The translations under genes and the position numbers were made by a program. This document shows positions 46,681-55,597 of a DNA stretch of 64,000 nucleotides, piece after piece. The notes beneath the pieces are model-generated. The model had not been told where the DNA came from and ran no database searches. It saw only the letters and a list, made by a program, of their open reading frames with translations. The first letter of the stretch is position 1. Each line of letters starts with the position of its first letter. Source of the stretch: Enterococcus mundtii (GTDB taxonomy: Bacteria; Bacillota; Bacilli; Lactobacillales; Enterococcaceae); the NCBI RefSeq assembly GCF_003957375.1, contig NZ_CP025473.1:186001-250000 (forward strand), written 5' to 3'.

Positions 46681-48501
46681 ATGAATCGAATAATCGATAG
46701 TATCTGTAAGCATAAAAAGATGATTGTGATAGTTTCTGTTTACGTAGTCATGGTCATCTTGAATTTTTTAACGCCATTGATTGCAGATGATATTGAATAC
46801 ATGTACAAAACAACCAGTTTTTCAACTATTCTCCATGACGAATATATGCAATATATGAATTGGACAGGTCGGTCAGTGGTCCATATCATTGCGCGTTTAT
46901 TTTTATTGATGCCAAAAATCGTATTCAATTTTATGAATCCATTGATTTATGTTTTACTAACCATTTTGATCTATAAAATATCAACTAAAGATAATGAGAA
47001 TTTTTATGTGTTTAAATATTTAATAATCAATTTGTTGATTTGGCTATTTGTCCCAACTTTCGGACAAACGATCTTATGGGAGACTGGAGCTTCGAATTAT
47101 CTATGGGGTGGCATCATCATTATTAGTTTCCTTTCTATGTATCACCGCTATTATACAAAAGGTCGAGAACTACCATTCAGTCAACCATTGCAAATTATTA
47201 TTATGACAGTTTTAGGGATACTTGCCGGATGGTGTAATGAAAATACATCTGGTGGAGCGATTCTTGTTGTTTTAGGATATATCTATTTTATCTATAAAGA
47301 GAAAAGACCGATCAAGGTATGGTTGCTTTCAGGTTTAGGTGGAGCAATCTTTGGATTATTAATGATGGTTGCGGCTCCTGGGAATGCGATACGAGCTACG
47401 TACTTTGACCGTAGTACATGGTCATTTGCTCGTAAGTTATATACTGGTGTTTTTGGGATTACACGAACTCTTTATGAAAACAGTTTGCAATTATTTGTTT
47501 TAGCGGCTATTTTAATTGCATTAGGTATTATTTTTAACCATCATAAAAACTGGTTCCGACTTTCATATTTATATATTCTTGCCGGACTAGCAACTATCTA
47601 TGTGTTATCTCTTTCTCCAACTGGACTTAACTGGGGGCGGTCATTCTTTGGTGGCGCATTGTATATTATTATTGCGATGTTAATCGAATGGCCAAACAAA
47701 TTAACGAAGACAATAGCTGGAAATTTTTATAGTGTGATCAGCTCAATTCTCATTGTTCAATTTTTATTTTCCTTTGTCTTAGGTGTGCAAGGGATCGTTC
47801 AGTCTTATCGTGATATCAACGAACAATATAGGTATGTAGAGAACCAGAAAAAGCAAGGGAATCTAAATCCTTTGATCGCTGATTTCAATGCAAATGAAGG
47901 GATGCCCTATCCAGCATATTCTAGCGCACTGTCACACGTTGGAGCGAACATAGACTCTCAGATCAACCGTTCAAATGCTAAATATTTTGGCTTAGAGACG
48001 ATTCGATTGGTTTCTAAAAATGCTTGGAATTCGATTTATAAAAATGGTGATCCAACGTTGATGAATATTTGGGATTATCAGGAATATCTAAAAGAATTAG
48101 AAGACTCAGATTATACAGTTCTGATTGCTGGTTCAGGCAAGTCCCAACAAATGAGTGAAGCTTTAGCAGTGAAAATAGCAAAACTTTTACCGGATCTTGA
48201 TTTACAGAAGTTTACTCATAATTGGAATTTTACTGGTATTCGTCAAGAGAATCAGACTCCTATTCTTTCGCAAAATGAAAATTATAATGAAGTTAATCAA
48301 AAACTTACTGATAAGAACATCTCAATGCTTTCTAGTTTTACGCCTTATGAGGAGCAACAATTTTCTAGAATTAAAATCGACGGCGTCGAGGTATCAAGAA
48401 ATAAAACAGGTGTCAACATTATTGTGCTATCCAAAAACGGTCAGATCATGGATGCGGTAAACATCGCTTCAAATGAACAAGGAGTGACCGTTTCAAGATA
48501 A
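46681..48501 (+). CDS. DUF6056-like multi-pass membrane protein
   Basis: A 606-residue protein with about ten hydrophobic segments in the first 370 residues and a soluble C-terminal part of some 230 residues. The first loop reads IADDIEYMYK and WTGRSVVHIIARLF, and a later one ILWETGASNYLWG and GWCNENTSGG; this pattern fits the DUF6056 family of putative surface-polysaccharide membrane proteins, possibly glycosyltransferase-like. ATG 46681 follows GGAAGGGAAG; an in-frame TTG at 46663 is less likely. It stands alone with its own terminator. Function is not established; a role in glycan modification is inference. Confidence 0.7.
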   Translation: MNRIIDSICKHKKMIVIVSVYVVMVILNFLTPLIADDIEYMYKTTSFSTILHDEYMQYMNWTGRSVVHIIARLFLLMPKIVFNFMNPLIYVLLTILIYKISTKDNENFYVFKYLIINLLIWLFVPTFGQTILWETGASNYLWGGIIIISFLSMYHRYYTKGRELPFSQPLQIIIMTVLGILAGWCNENTSGGAILVVLGYIYFIYKEKRPIKVWLLSGLGGAIFGLLMMVAAPGNAIRATYFDRSTWSFARKLYTGVFGITRTLYENSLQLFVLAAILIALGIIFNHHKNWFRLSYLYILAGLATIYVLSLSPTGLNWGRSFFGGALYIIIAMLIEWPNKLTKTIAGNFYSVISSILIVQFLFSFVLGVQGIVQSYRDINEQYRYVENQKKQGNLNPLIADFNANEGMPYPAYSSALSHVGANIDSQINRSNAKYFGLETIRLVSKNAWNSIYKNGDPTLMNIWDYQEYLKELEDSDYTVLIAGSGKSQQMSEALAVKIAKLLPDLDLQKFTHNWNFTGIRQENQTPILSQNENYNEVNQKLTDKNISMLSSFTPYEEQQFSRIKIDGVEVSRNKTGVNIIVLSKNGQIMDAVNIASNEQGVTVSR

Positions 48502-48521
48502 ATATAAGATTCGAAGCAAAA

Positions 48522-48552
48522 TACATCTAAGCTTGCTTAGATGTGTTTTTTT
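48522..48552 (+). terminator. Terminator after the DUF6056-like gene
   Basis: ACATCTAAGC pairs with GCTTAGATGT, followed by seven T after one G. Confidence 0.86.
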
Positions 48553-48786
48553 ATATCTATCAAACTTCAATAAAATTTCTGTTATGTACAAATAAATTGA
48601 AATAACCAAATAGATAAAGTGCATGATATTTTTTTGAAAAGAAAGGTGACCATAGCTCATTTTTTATCTTAGATAATGAATCTGTGTATATAGTTATCTG
48701 ACTGAAATGTTTTTTGAAAAGACATTTCAGTAGCTCGTAATGAATCTTTTTTAATCATATGTACTTATTCTGTCGTTAACATTTAA

Positions 48787-48800
48787 TGAAAGCGATTTCT
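48787..48800. promoter_or_regulatory. cre-like site before the transporter gene
   Basis: TGAAAGCGATTTCT differs from the CcpA consensus at one position. It lies nine bases before a TAGAAT (48809-48814) that may be the -10 box, so it covers the -35 region. Suggests catabolite control of the hydantoinase-like unit. Confidence 0.58.
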
Positions 48801-48820
48801 CTGTAAGGTAGAATGAATCA

Positions 48821-48834
48821 ACTGATATATCAGT
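48821..48834. promoter_or_regulatory. Perfect 14-bp palindrome, candidate GntR operator
   Basis: ACTGATATATCAGT is fully symmetric and lies at the expected transcription start, 26 bases before the transporter ATG. The GntR gene at the far end of the unit is the obvious candidate ligand. Confidence 0.5.
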
Positions 48835-48860
48835 GAGATGAAATAGAATGGAGTGAGTCT

Positions 48861-50201
48861 ATGAGCGAAATGATTATTGGCATGTTGTTGATTTTGTCGT
48901 TCTTTTTTATGGTTTGGTATTGTGTCAAAGGACTTAATTTGATGGTTGGTTTAGCGATCATGGCGACAATTTGGATGGGATTGGCGCTGATTGGTAATTT
49001 TTTCTCACCGAATGCCGCAATGGAAGGACAGTCAGTCATTGATGTGTTGACCCATGTATATGCTACTGGTCCAGCGGAATATGCGAAATCGATTTTAGTG
49101 AATGTATTTTTTGGTGCTTTTTTTGGACGAGTATTGGTAGATAGTGGGATAGCAGCTACATTGATTCGAAAAGTCGTAGAGCTGGGCGGTGATAAACCGC
49201 GGATCACGATGAGCCTTTTATGTCTTGTAACGTCAATTATTTTTATGTCGATGACTGGGATTGGCCCAGTGATTTCAATTGCGGTGATCGTTTTACCGAT
49301 TTTGATGTCGTTAGGAATTGCTGCACCTGTTGCTCTATTTGCATTCATGGGTTCGATTATGGCAGGGATCTTTGCAAATATTGTCAATTTCAAGCAATAC
49401 CAAACGATCTATGCAGGGTTTAATGCTGCGGCTGAAAATTATACATACAATGATTACTTTCAAATCGGAATGATTGGCATGATCGTAAGTTTAGTGATCG
49501 TTCTACTTGTAGCTAATATATCAATGAACCCAAAGAAACGCTATGCAATGGCAGCTGAACTTCCGCGAGAAGGTGGGGAAGCGCCAATGATTTCTTGGTT
49601 GACAGTCGTTATCCCTGTGTTGGGAGTAGTGTTATTAGAAATTCCGATTATTCTTGGTTTCATGTTGGCAGGGATCTGGGCGTTGCTGTTTACTGGGAAA
49701 TTACGTGGTGGATACAAGGATATCTGCCGACAATTCGCAAAATTATTTACAGATGGAGCAACAGATGTAGCACCGATGGTTGGCTTTTTGATGACTTTAG
49801 CAATGTTCAATAATTCGGCGGTATATGCTTCTTCTTATTTCTCTGCGATTTTGGGAGACTTTATTCCCCAGACACCTGTTGTGTTGGCAATTGCCTTTGC
49901 ATGGTTGACGCCTCTAGGTTTTTTCCGTGGTCCGTTGAGTCTAGTCGGTTCGGGATCAGCGATTTTGGCAGTCGTTTTAGCAGTTAATCCGACAATGCCC
50001 GTGGCCTTCTTATTTCCGCTATTTGCGACGACGACCATTGCGCCACAGCATTTAGATATCACGCAATCCTGGATCGCATGGGGATTAGGGTATACAAAGG
50101 TTTCCTCTCGTGAATTCATGAAAAAATCGATTCCGACAGGGTGGGCGATCGGTGTGATCGTCTGTATCTTGACGTTGATCCTTTATGGTAATTTTCGATA
50201 G
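48861..50201 (+). CDS. Secondary transporter of the ion-transporter superfamily
   Basis: A 446-residue membrane protein with about 11-12 helices. Stretches such as SMTGIGPVISIAVIVLPILM, GSIMAGIFANIVNFKQYQ, and the repeat-like PLGFFRGPLSLVGSGSA in the second half suggest the two-fold hairpin-loop design of GntP/CitMHS-type carriers for organic acids. I cannot name the family with certainty. AATGGAGTGAG precedes the ATG. The hydantoinase-like gene follows after 32 bases, so the carrier probably imports or exports its substrate or product. Confidence 0.7.
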   Translation: MSEMIIGMLLILSFFFMVWYCVKGLNLMVGLAIMATIWMGLALIGNFFSPNAAMEGQSVIDVLTHVYATGPAEYAKSILVNVFFGAFFGRVLVDSGIAATLIRKVVELGGDKPRITMSLLCLVTSIIFMSMTGIGPVISIAVIVLPILMSLGIAAPVALFAFMGSIMAGIFANIVNFKQYQTIYAGFNAAAENYTYNDYFQIGMIGMIVSLVIVLLVANISMNPKKRYAMAAELPREGGEAPMISWLTVVIPVLGVVLLEIPIILGFMLAGIWALLFTGKLRGGYKDICRQFAKLFTDGATDVAPMVGFLMTLAMFNNSAVYASSYFSAILGDFIPQTPVVLAIAFAWLTPLGFFRGPLSLVGSGSAILAVVLAVNPTMPVAFLFPLFATTTIAPQHLDITQSWIAWGLGYTKVSSREFMKKSIPTGWAIGVIVCILTLILYGNFR

Positions 50202-50233
50202 ATATAGCAAGTAAAAAATTTGGAGGATGCAAA

Positions 50234-52363
50234 ATGAAACGTGCAGTAAGAATGGGCATTGATGTAGGCGGTACCCATACAAAAGCAGTCGCAATCGACA
50301 ATGCGACACATGAAATCATCGGTAAATCATCTGTTAAAACAACGCATCACCATCCAGAGGGTGTAGCTGCAGGGGTCGTACAATCGTTCCAAAATTGTTT
50401 GCAAGAAAATCAGATCAGCCCCGAGGATGTTGTTTTTGTCGCGCATTCTACAACTCAAGCAACGAATGCCTTGATTGAAGGAGATGTGGCAAAAGTAGGA
50501 GTGATCGGAATGGCTAAGGGAGGGTTCGAAGGTTTTTTGGCAAAAAGACAAACTCGATTAGCACCGATTGATTTAGGGAATAATCGAAAAATAGACATTG
50601 CAAATGTGTTCTTGCCAATCAAACAATTGACAAATGAACGAGTGTTAGAGACGATTGCTACACTTAAAAAAGAACAGGCGGAAGTTTTAGTTTCTTCCAT
50701 GGCTTTTGGCGTAGATAATAGTGAACCAGAACAAGTCATCTATTCACTTGCTTCGGAACAAGGGATACCAACAACGATGGCTTCTGAAATCACAAAGCTT
50801 TATGGTTTGACGAGACGCACACGAACGGCAGCGATCAATGCCTCGATTTTGCCTAAAATGTTAGAAACAGCGACATTAACTGAACGTTCCGTTCGAGCTG
50901 CCGGTGTCAATGTTTCTTTGATGATTATGCGTGGTGATGGTGGTGTAATGGAAATTGCTGAAATGAAGAAGCGACCAGTATTAACGATGCTTTCAGGTCC
51001 AGCTGCCTCTGTCATGGGTTCTTTGATGTATTTACGTGCCTCGAATGGTGTGTATTTTGAAGTCGGAGGGACAACGACAAATATTGGTGTTATTAGAAAT
51101 GGGCGCCCAGCCATCGATTACTCAGTGGTCGGCGGTCATGCGACCTATATTTCATCGTTAGATGTTCGTGTCTTAGGTGTGGCTGGTGGTTCAATGGTTC
51201 GGGCAGATCGCACAGGGATCCTTGACGTGGGACCACGTTCAGCCCATATTGCTGGATTGGATTATGCTGTATTCACACCGATTGAAAAAATCGATCAACC
51301 GAAAATCGTTTTTTTCTCACCCATTGAGGGAGATCCGGCTGATTATGTCAAAGTGATTTTGGCAGACGGAAAAGAGGTCACTATTACCAATACATGTGCA
51401 GCAAATGTTCTTGGGCTTGTCCAAGAAGAACACTTTTCTTATGGTGATCCACAAGCCGCAAGAAAAGCCATAGAAGCTTTAGCAGCTTATTGTCAGACTT
51501 CTGTGGAAGATATCGCTGAGCAAATCATGGCAAAAGCTTATGCCAAAATCGAACCAGTGATTTTGGAACTGGCAGAAAAATATCAATTGGAAAAAGAGCA
51601 AATCTCCTTGGTTGGGGTAGGAGGTGGAGCAGCGTCCTTGATTACTTATTTTAGTCAGAACATGGGTGTTAAGTATTCAATACCAGAAAATGCGGAAGTG
51701 ATCTCATCTATCGGTGTGGCATTAGCGATGGTGAGAGATGTGGTGGAACGGATCATTCCTTCTCCAAGTAAAGAAGAGATTCGAGGATTGAAAAATGAAG
51801 CGATGAATAAAGCAATCGAATCTGGCGCTACACCAGAATCGATAGAAGTCCATGTTGAAATTGATCCACAGACGTCGAAAGTGACGGCAATTGCTACAGG
51901 TTCAACGGAAGTCAAAGCGACTGATTTAACAAAGCAGATCAGTGAAACAGAGGCGTTGACATTAGCTGCAGAAGATTTACGGATGTCTCTCAAAGATGTT
52001 CGTTTATTAGCGAATACTGACTACTTCTATGTGGTTGGGGAAAATAGTCCAGAACATTCAATCGGCGCATTACGGATCATCAACCAAAAAGGATTCATCA
52101 AAGTTCAAAGAGGGTATGCAAAATGTCTGAAAACTACAGCTGAACAGTATCTCTCCGCTGTCCAACAATTATGGGAAGAACTTGCGGTCTATCAGACTGA
52201 GCTGATTGCTCGACCGGAATTTTATCTATGTATCGGCGCGCGTGTCGCAGATTTTTCAGCGACAGAATTTGAACAACTACAACTCTTGATGGAGTTAGAA
52301 ATCGCGATGTTGGATCCAGCGGAAGAAGTGATCGTGATTGCGGGAAATATCAAGCAAAAGTAA
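50234..52363 (+). CDS. Hydantoinase/oxoprolinase-family protein (HyuA-like, no HyuB)
   Basis: A 709-residue ATPase-fold protein of the family that includes 5-oxoprolinase and N-methylhydantoinase A. The N-terminal domain shows MGIDVGGTHTKAVAID and AHSTTQATNALIEGDV; the central domain shows MRGDGGVM, LSGPAASVMGSL, EVGGTTTNIGV and GVGGGAASLI. The last 180 residues do not resemble the usual HyuA end. Known relatives open cyclic amides or carboxylate ketones with ATP, mostly with a second subunit HyuB, which is absent here. TTTGGAGGATG precedes the ATG. Its 3' end overlaps the next gene by 26 bases. Substrate unknown. Confidence 0.78.
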   Translation: MKRAVRMGIDVGGTHTKAVAIDNATHEIIGKSSVKTTHHHPEGVAAGVVQSFQNCLQENQISPEDVVFVAHSTTQATNALIEGDVAKVGVIGMAKGGFEGFLAKRQTRLAPIDLGNNRKIDIANVFLPIKQLTNERVLETIATLKKEQAEVLVSSMAFGVDNSEPEQVIYSLASEQGIPTTMASEITKLYGLTRRTRTAAINASILPKMLETATLTERSVRAAGVNVSLMIMRGDGGVMEIAEMKKRPVLTMLSGPAASVMGSLMYLRASNGVYFEVGGTTTNIGVIRNGRPAIDYSVVGGHATYISSLDVRVLGVAGGSMVRADRTGILDVGPRSAHIAGLDYAVFTPIEKIDQPKIVFFSPIEGDPADYVKVILADGKEVTITNTCAANVLGLVQEEHFSYGDPQAARKAIEALAAYCQTSVEDIAEQIMAKAYAKIEPVILELAEKYQLEKEQISLVGVGGGAASLITYFSQNMGVKYSIPENAEVISSIGVALAMVRDVVERIIPSPSKEEIRGLKNEAMNKAIESGATPESIEVHVEIDPQTSKVTAIATGSTEVKATDLTKQISETEALTLAAEDLRMSLKDVRLLANTDYFYVVGENSPEHSIGALRIINQKGFIKVQRGYAKCLKTTAEQYLSAVQQLWEELAVYQTELIARPEFYLCIGARVADFSATEFEQLQLLMELEIAMLDPAEEVIVIAGNIKQK

Positions 52364-52982
52364 ACTAGATGAGTTGATTTTAGAATTAATGACGATTTCT
52401 GATCAACAGTGGTGTGATTATCAATTTAAACGAGAGATTTTAGTAGGGAAACTCTCACTTTCTGAGCAACGAGCGTGGGGAGAACTGGCGAGACAATGTG
52501 GAGAAAGGTTAGCAGAAGTGATTTATCGAAAGTACCGTACAAAAAATATTCATGCGCTTTGTCGTACATTAAATGTCGCTATCTCCTATGGAGAAACAGC
52601 ATGGCGGGATGATCGTTTGACACTCGCCACTTACGATGAAACAACGGGAATCTGTTTAATGACAGAACCAATCCAGAAGTTTGAACAGGAAAAGATCACT
52701 GCTCTCCCACTGGAACAAGTGGCTTCTTTGATTTTAGCTCATGAATTATATCATCATCTTGAAACATGCGATCCTACATTGTATACCCAACAGAAAACTG
52801 TAGAACTATGGCGATTTTTTGGGTATCGTCATCAGTCTAAGATCCGAACATTGAGTGAGATTGCAGCGATGAGCTTTTCGGAGAAGTTGAATAACGTAGG
52901 ATTTTCACCATATGTGTTAGAAGTCGCTATGATTTGGCCGTATGATCCCCTATTCTGTGAGCGACTTGTTCAGTCATTGTAA
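52338..52982 (+). CDS. Putative zinc metalloprotein, ImmA/IrrE-like
   Basis: A 214-residue protein with HELYHHLE near residue 134 (HExxH zinc motif) and, 32 residues later, EIAAMSFSEKL, which fits the third-ligand Glu and helix pattern of ImmA/IrrE peptidases. The first 100 residues are not recognised. It starts at TTG 52338 inside the hydantoinase-like gene (26-base overlap), suggesting coupled translation; an ATG at 52389 is an alternative but lacks a ribosome site. ImmA proteins usually cut regulators; here the target could be the GntR protein or the hydantoinase-like protein. This is inference. Confidence 0.58.
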   Translation: MREISSKSKLDELILELMTISDQQWCDYQFKREILVGKLSLSEQRAWGELARQCGERLAEVIYRKYRTKNIHALCRTLNVAISYGETAWRDDRLTLATYDETTGICLMTEPIQKFEQEKITALPLEQVASLILAHELYHHLETCDPTLYTQQKTVELWRFFGYRHQSKIRTLSEIAAMSFSEKLNNVGFSPYVLEVAMIWPYDPLFCERLVQSL

Positions 52983-53004
52983 ATCTATTTGAATAAGGCA
53001 AAAG

Positions 53005-53050
53005 AAGGCGCAAACGTTCCTAAAAATTGCGGAGCGTTCCGCCTCTTTTG
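53005..53050. terminator. Terminator between the HExxH gene and the GntR gene
   Basis: GGCG-AACGTTCC pairs with GGAGCGTT-CGCC (one mismatch and small bulges), followed by TCTTTT on the + strand. It lies between convergent genes. Confidence 0.7.
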
Positions 53051-53052
53051 AA

Positions 53053-53727
53053 TCATCCTTCAGAGGATGCTTCAAAATAATTCGGATAATGAAGGATCAC
53101 TTGTTCTTGTTCCTCAATGATCATATGGAGGTGAAGGTTACAAAGAAAGCCCACTTCATCAAGTGCGTGTTCTTTCATGGCTCTCAATAAGATTTGATGT
53201 TCATCTAATACACGGCCCCAATCTAATTCAGAAATCGTCAAACGCAACCAACGGAAACGATCTAAGTGAGTGCTATAGCTTTCAAGCCAAGGCCATATTT
53301 CTTCTTTCCCCGCGACTTTGTAACACATTTGGTGAAAGGCTTTATCCAAAAGAAAAAAGGTTTTTTTGTCTTGTGCCAAGATGGCTTGATCCGTCTGTTC
53401 TAAAATCATCTCCAAACGTTGCTGAGCGGTATCGTTCATTTTAGCACTGCACTCTTGTAAAATTGGTTGTTCTAATTTTTCTCGCATGTAACGTGCCAAG
53501 TCTGCGGAACGTATGTCGATTTTTGAGATATATGTACCGGATTGAGGAATTGTTTTGATCAATTCCTGATTTCTAAGTTGGATCAATGCTTCTCGAATCG
53601 GCGTGCGTCCAATCGTTAGTTGTTCTTCTAAGATTCTGTCGGAAATCTTACTCCCTGGAGCTAATTCAGAATAGATGATTTGTTGTCTGATGGATTCGTA
53701 TGCTTGTTGTTGCAAATTGTTCCCCAT
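53053..53727 (-). CDS. GntR-family regulator with FCD domain
   Basis: A 224-residue regulator of the FadR subfamily. The winged helix occupies about residues 8-70 (LAPGSKISDRILEEQLTIG, RTPIREALIQL) and the FCD ligand domain follows, with metal-site residues in LDKAFHQMCY, DEHQILL and CNLHLHM. Such regulators sense organic acids. It is convergent to the transporter-hydantoinase unit and probably controls it; candidate operator at 48821. AAAGGGGTG precedes the ATG. Its own promoter may use TATACT near 53757, next to an inverted CCAGTA/TACTGG pair. Confidence 0.88.
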   Translation of the reverse strand: MGNNLQQQAYESIRQQIIYSELAPGSKISDRILEEQLTIGRTPIREALIQLRNQELIKTIPQSGTYISKIDIRSADLARYMREKLEQPILQECSAKMNDTAQQRLEMILEQTDQAILAQDKKTFFLLDKAFHQMCYKVAGKEEIWPWLESYSTHLDRFRWLRLTISELDWGRVLDEHQILLRAMKEHALDEVGFLCNLHLHMIIEEQEQVILHYPNYFEASSEG

Positions 53728-53801
53728 AGAACACCCCTTTCAAAAAGTTATATCCAGTATAGCATATCCTTTACTGGGAACAGAATAAGGGAGGAAGCAA
53801 T

Positions 53802-53942
53802 ATGAACAGCGAACGGAAACACAAAAATAGAGCCGCAAACAATTGGTTTGTCGACTCTTTTCAATACATATCCATAGTGCGAACATCTCATCCTTTCACG
53901 AAAGCAACAGTCAATCTGGGCGAACTTCCTGTAGTTGTTTGA
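53802..53942 (+). CDS. Possible 46-codon ORF with a strong ribosome site
   Basis: ATG 53802 is preceded by AAGGGAGGAAGCAAT, a near-perfect ribosome site at the right distance. The product has mixed composition (ANNWFVDSFQYISIVRTSHP) and no known motif. It overlaps the end of the small gene on the other strand and a hairpin that probably terminates that gene. It may be chance; listed because of the strong site. Confidence 0.2.
   Translation: MNSERKHKNRAANNWFVDSFQYISIVRTSHPFTKATVNLGELPVVV
53822..53858 (-). terminator. Possible terminator of the small gene at 53911
   Basis: On the minus strand AGAGTCG-CAAAC pairs imperfectly with GTTTG-CGGCTCT and is followed by ATTTTTG. Confidence 0.45.
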
Positions 53943-54078
53943 CACGACCACCGATTTGATTGGCAAAGGTTTCTGATTCTTTTTTGTCTTTGAAGACAAG
54001 CAAGTTTTCCGGGTTTTTTTCACGTGTGCGACAGCCAGTTTTATCAATATAACCGTGTAGTACTTTCACGACATACAT
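53911..54078 (-). CDS. Small conserved-looking protein of 55 residues
   Basis: Not recognised, but coding-like: VVKVLHGYIDKTGCRTRE, then LLVFKDKKESETFANQIGGR, with a hydrophilic, balanced composition and normal codon use. ATG 54078 is six bases after AGGTG; a further ATG at 54081 is too close to that site. It reads like a small cytoplasmic alpha/beta domain with one Cys. It stands between the GntR and thioesterase genes on the same strand, with a possible terminator at 53822. Confidence 0.65.
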   Translation of the reverse strand: MYVVKVLHGYIDKTGCRTREKNPENLLVFKDKKESETFANQIGGRVKQLQEVRPD

Positions 54079-54142
54079 CATAATCACCTGCTTTTTTTCT
54101 TTCCATTATACAAATCGGGGGTTAAAAGGCAAGAATAAACAC

Positions 54143-54613
54143 TTATTTTTTCTTTTCTTTTCTTTCTGTTGCAGAATCAGGGGCTGCGTCGATGTTTGCA
54201 TAAGTTTTAAACAGACTATCCAAGCTAGGGTTGACACGGCTTAGTTTGACTAAACGTTGATTTTCTGCCAGTAAGAAACAGTGCTGGCTTGTACCGGTCG
54301 TCCGTAAACGCTGATCGTCTGTGTCGTAAATCTCATAACGGAAATTCAAGCGTGTGCCTGTGTAACTTTCAATAATCGGTTGGATCAAAATTTTGTCCCC
54401 ATAACGGATCATCTCTTTGTATTCGCAACTTACACCTAGTACAGGGATGATGATGCCTTGTTCTTCTATTTTCTTGTAACTAAAATCCAAGTGTTCTAAC
54501 AACGCAACACGTGCTTCTTCGAACCAGCGGATATAGTTGCTGTGGTGAATGATACCCATTTGATCGGTTTCATAATAAAAAGGCTCTCTAAGGTAGCCAG
54601 TATATTTTTCCAT
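54143..54613 (-). CDS. Acyl-CoA thioesterase, hotdog fold (4HBT/YbgC-like)
   Basis: A 156-residue hotdog-fold protein. YETDQMGIIHHSNYIRWFEEAR holds the Asp and HH-N pattern of the 4-hydroxybenzoyl-CoA thioesterase family. The C-terminal 20 residues are polar and Lys/Glu-rich. ATG 54613 follows AAGGAGCAT; an ATG at 54634 overlaps the nnrD stop but has no site. It sits 17 bases after nnrD and is probably co-transcribed with it. Natural acyl substrate unknown. Confidence 0.85.
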   Translation of the reverse strand: MEKYTGYLREPFYYETDQMGIIHHSNYIRWFEEARVALLEHLDFSYKKIEEQGIIIPVLGVSCEYKEMIRYGDKILIQPIIESYTGTRLNFRYEIYDTDDQRLRTTGTSQHCFLLAENQRLVKLSRVNPSLDSLFKTYANIDAAPDSATERKEKKK

Positions 54614-54630
54614 TGTTATGCTCCTTCTTA

Positions 54631-55455
54631 TCATTGACTAAAATAATGCATCCATTTTGGGATGTACTGACTGATTTGAGTCGGTAAAACGACATACTGC
54701 TCTTTTGCTAATTGGTCGCCGATAAAGCTATGCAAATAGACAGCAGCACTGATCGTTTGGTCATTTTTGGGAAACTGAGCTAAAAAACCAGCAATCATGC
54801 CAGCTAACGTATCGCCCATACCACCTGTTGCCATAGCTGGTGAACCTGCTGTATTGTAATAGATGCCATTTTGCCCATAGATCGTTGTTTGATGACTTTT
54901 TAAAACAAGAGATGCCCCTAATGCTTGTTGCTTCTGCTGATTATTCTCTTCAGATTGCTCATCTAAATGCAATCCACTGACGCGTTGCCATTCTATTTGA
55001 TGGGGTGTGAGAACGGTATGCTCTGGGTAGGGAAGCTCCAGTGAATGCGTAGCAAGTAGTGTCAGGGCAGAACCATCAATGACTAACCATTGTTTTTCTG
55101 TTTGATTTGTCACGACAAATTGCAGAAGTTCAAGGCTTTGTTGGTTAGTTCCTAATCCCGGACCAATCAGTAAGACATCGGCCTCTTCAAAAGCCGAATG
55201 CCATGTTTCTTTGTTTGTCCAATCCCCCACCATTGCCTCTGGTAAATGACTATGGACGGCCACATGATTATTAGGATCTGTTACAACAGTTGTCAAGCCA
55301 GCCCCACTATGGACAGCTGCTAAAGCGCTCATGATGATCGCACCGCCAAACTGTTCATTTCCGCCAATCAGTACGACTTTTCCATACGTACCTTTATGGG
55401 ATTTCACAGAACGAGGAGTAATGACTTGTGGGAGTAATCGTTCATTTAATTCCAT
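54631..55455 (-). CDS. nnrD: ADP-dependent NAD(P)H-hydrate dehydratase
   Basis: Repairs hydrated NAD(P)H back to NAD(P)H using ADP. The 274-residue protein is a ribokinase-fold enzyme: KGTYGKVVLIGGNEQFGGA near residue 21, LIGPGLGTN, LTPHQIEW and GMGDTLAGMIAGFLAQ with the catalytic Asp. It has only the dehydratase domain, without the epimerase domain fused in many bacteria. First gene of the pair with the thioesterase. Confidence 0.9.
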   Translation of the reverse strand: MELNERLLPQVITPRSVKSHKGTYGKVVLIGGNEQFGGAIIMSALAAVHSGAGLTTVVTDPNNHVAVHSHLPEAMVGDWTNKETWHSAFEEADVLLIGPGLGTNQQSLELLQFVVTNQTEKQWLVIDGSALTLLATHSLELPYPEHTVLTPHQIEWQRVSGLHLDEQSEENNQQKQQALGASLVLKSHQTTIYGQNGIYYNTAGSPAMATGGMGDTLAGMIAGFLAQFPKNDQTISAAVYLHSFIGDQLAKEQYVVLPTQISQYIPKWMHYFSQ

Positions 55456-55597
55456 GAGAAAACCTCCTTTATTTCATTATAGCCCATAATATTTAGGGAA
55501 AAAACTGTTTCGTTTATCTGTTGTCTGATTTTTTAAACAATTTGTCTGATTTATGTTATGATGAACTCGTAGACTGAATGAGTGGAGGAGTAACTTT

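Noticed and set aside
53748-54047. 99-codon frame on the minus strand
   Set aside because: Overlaps the better supported 55-residue gene in another frame, has no ribosome site and runs through a probable terminator.
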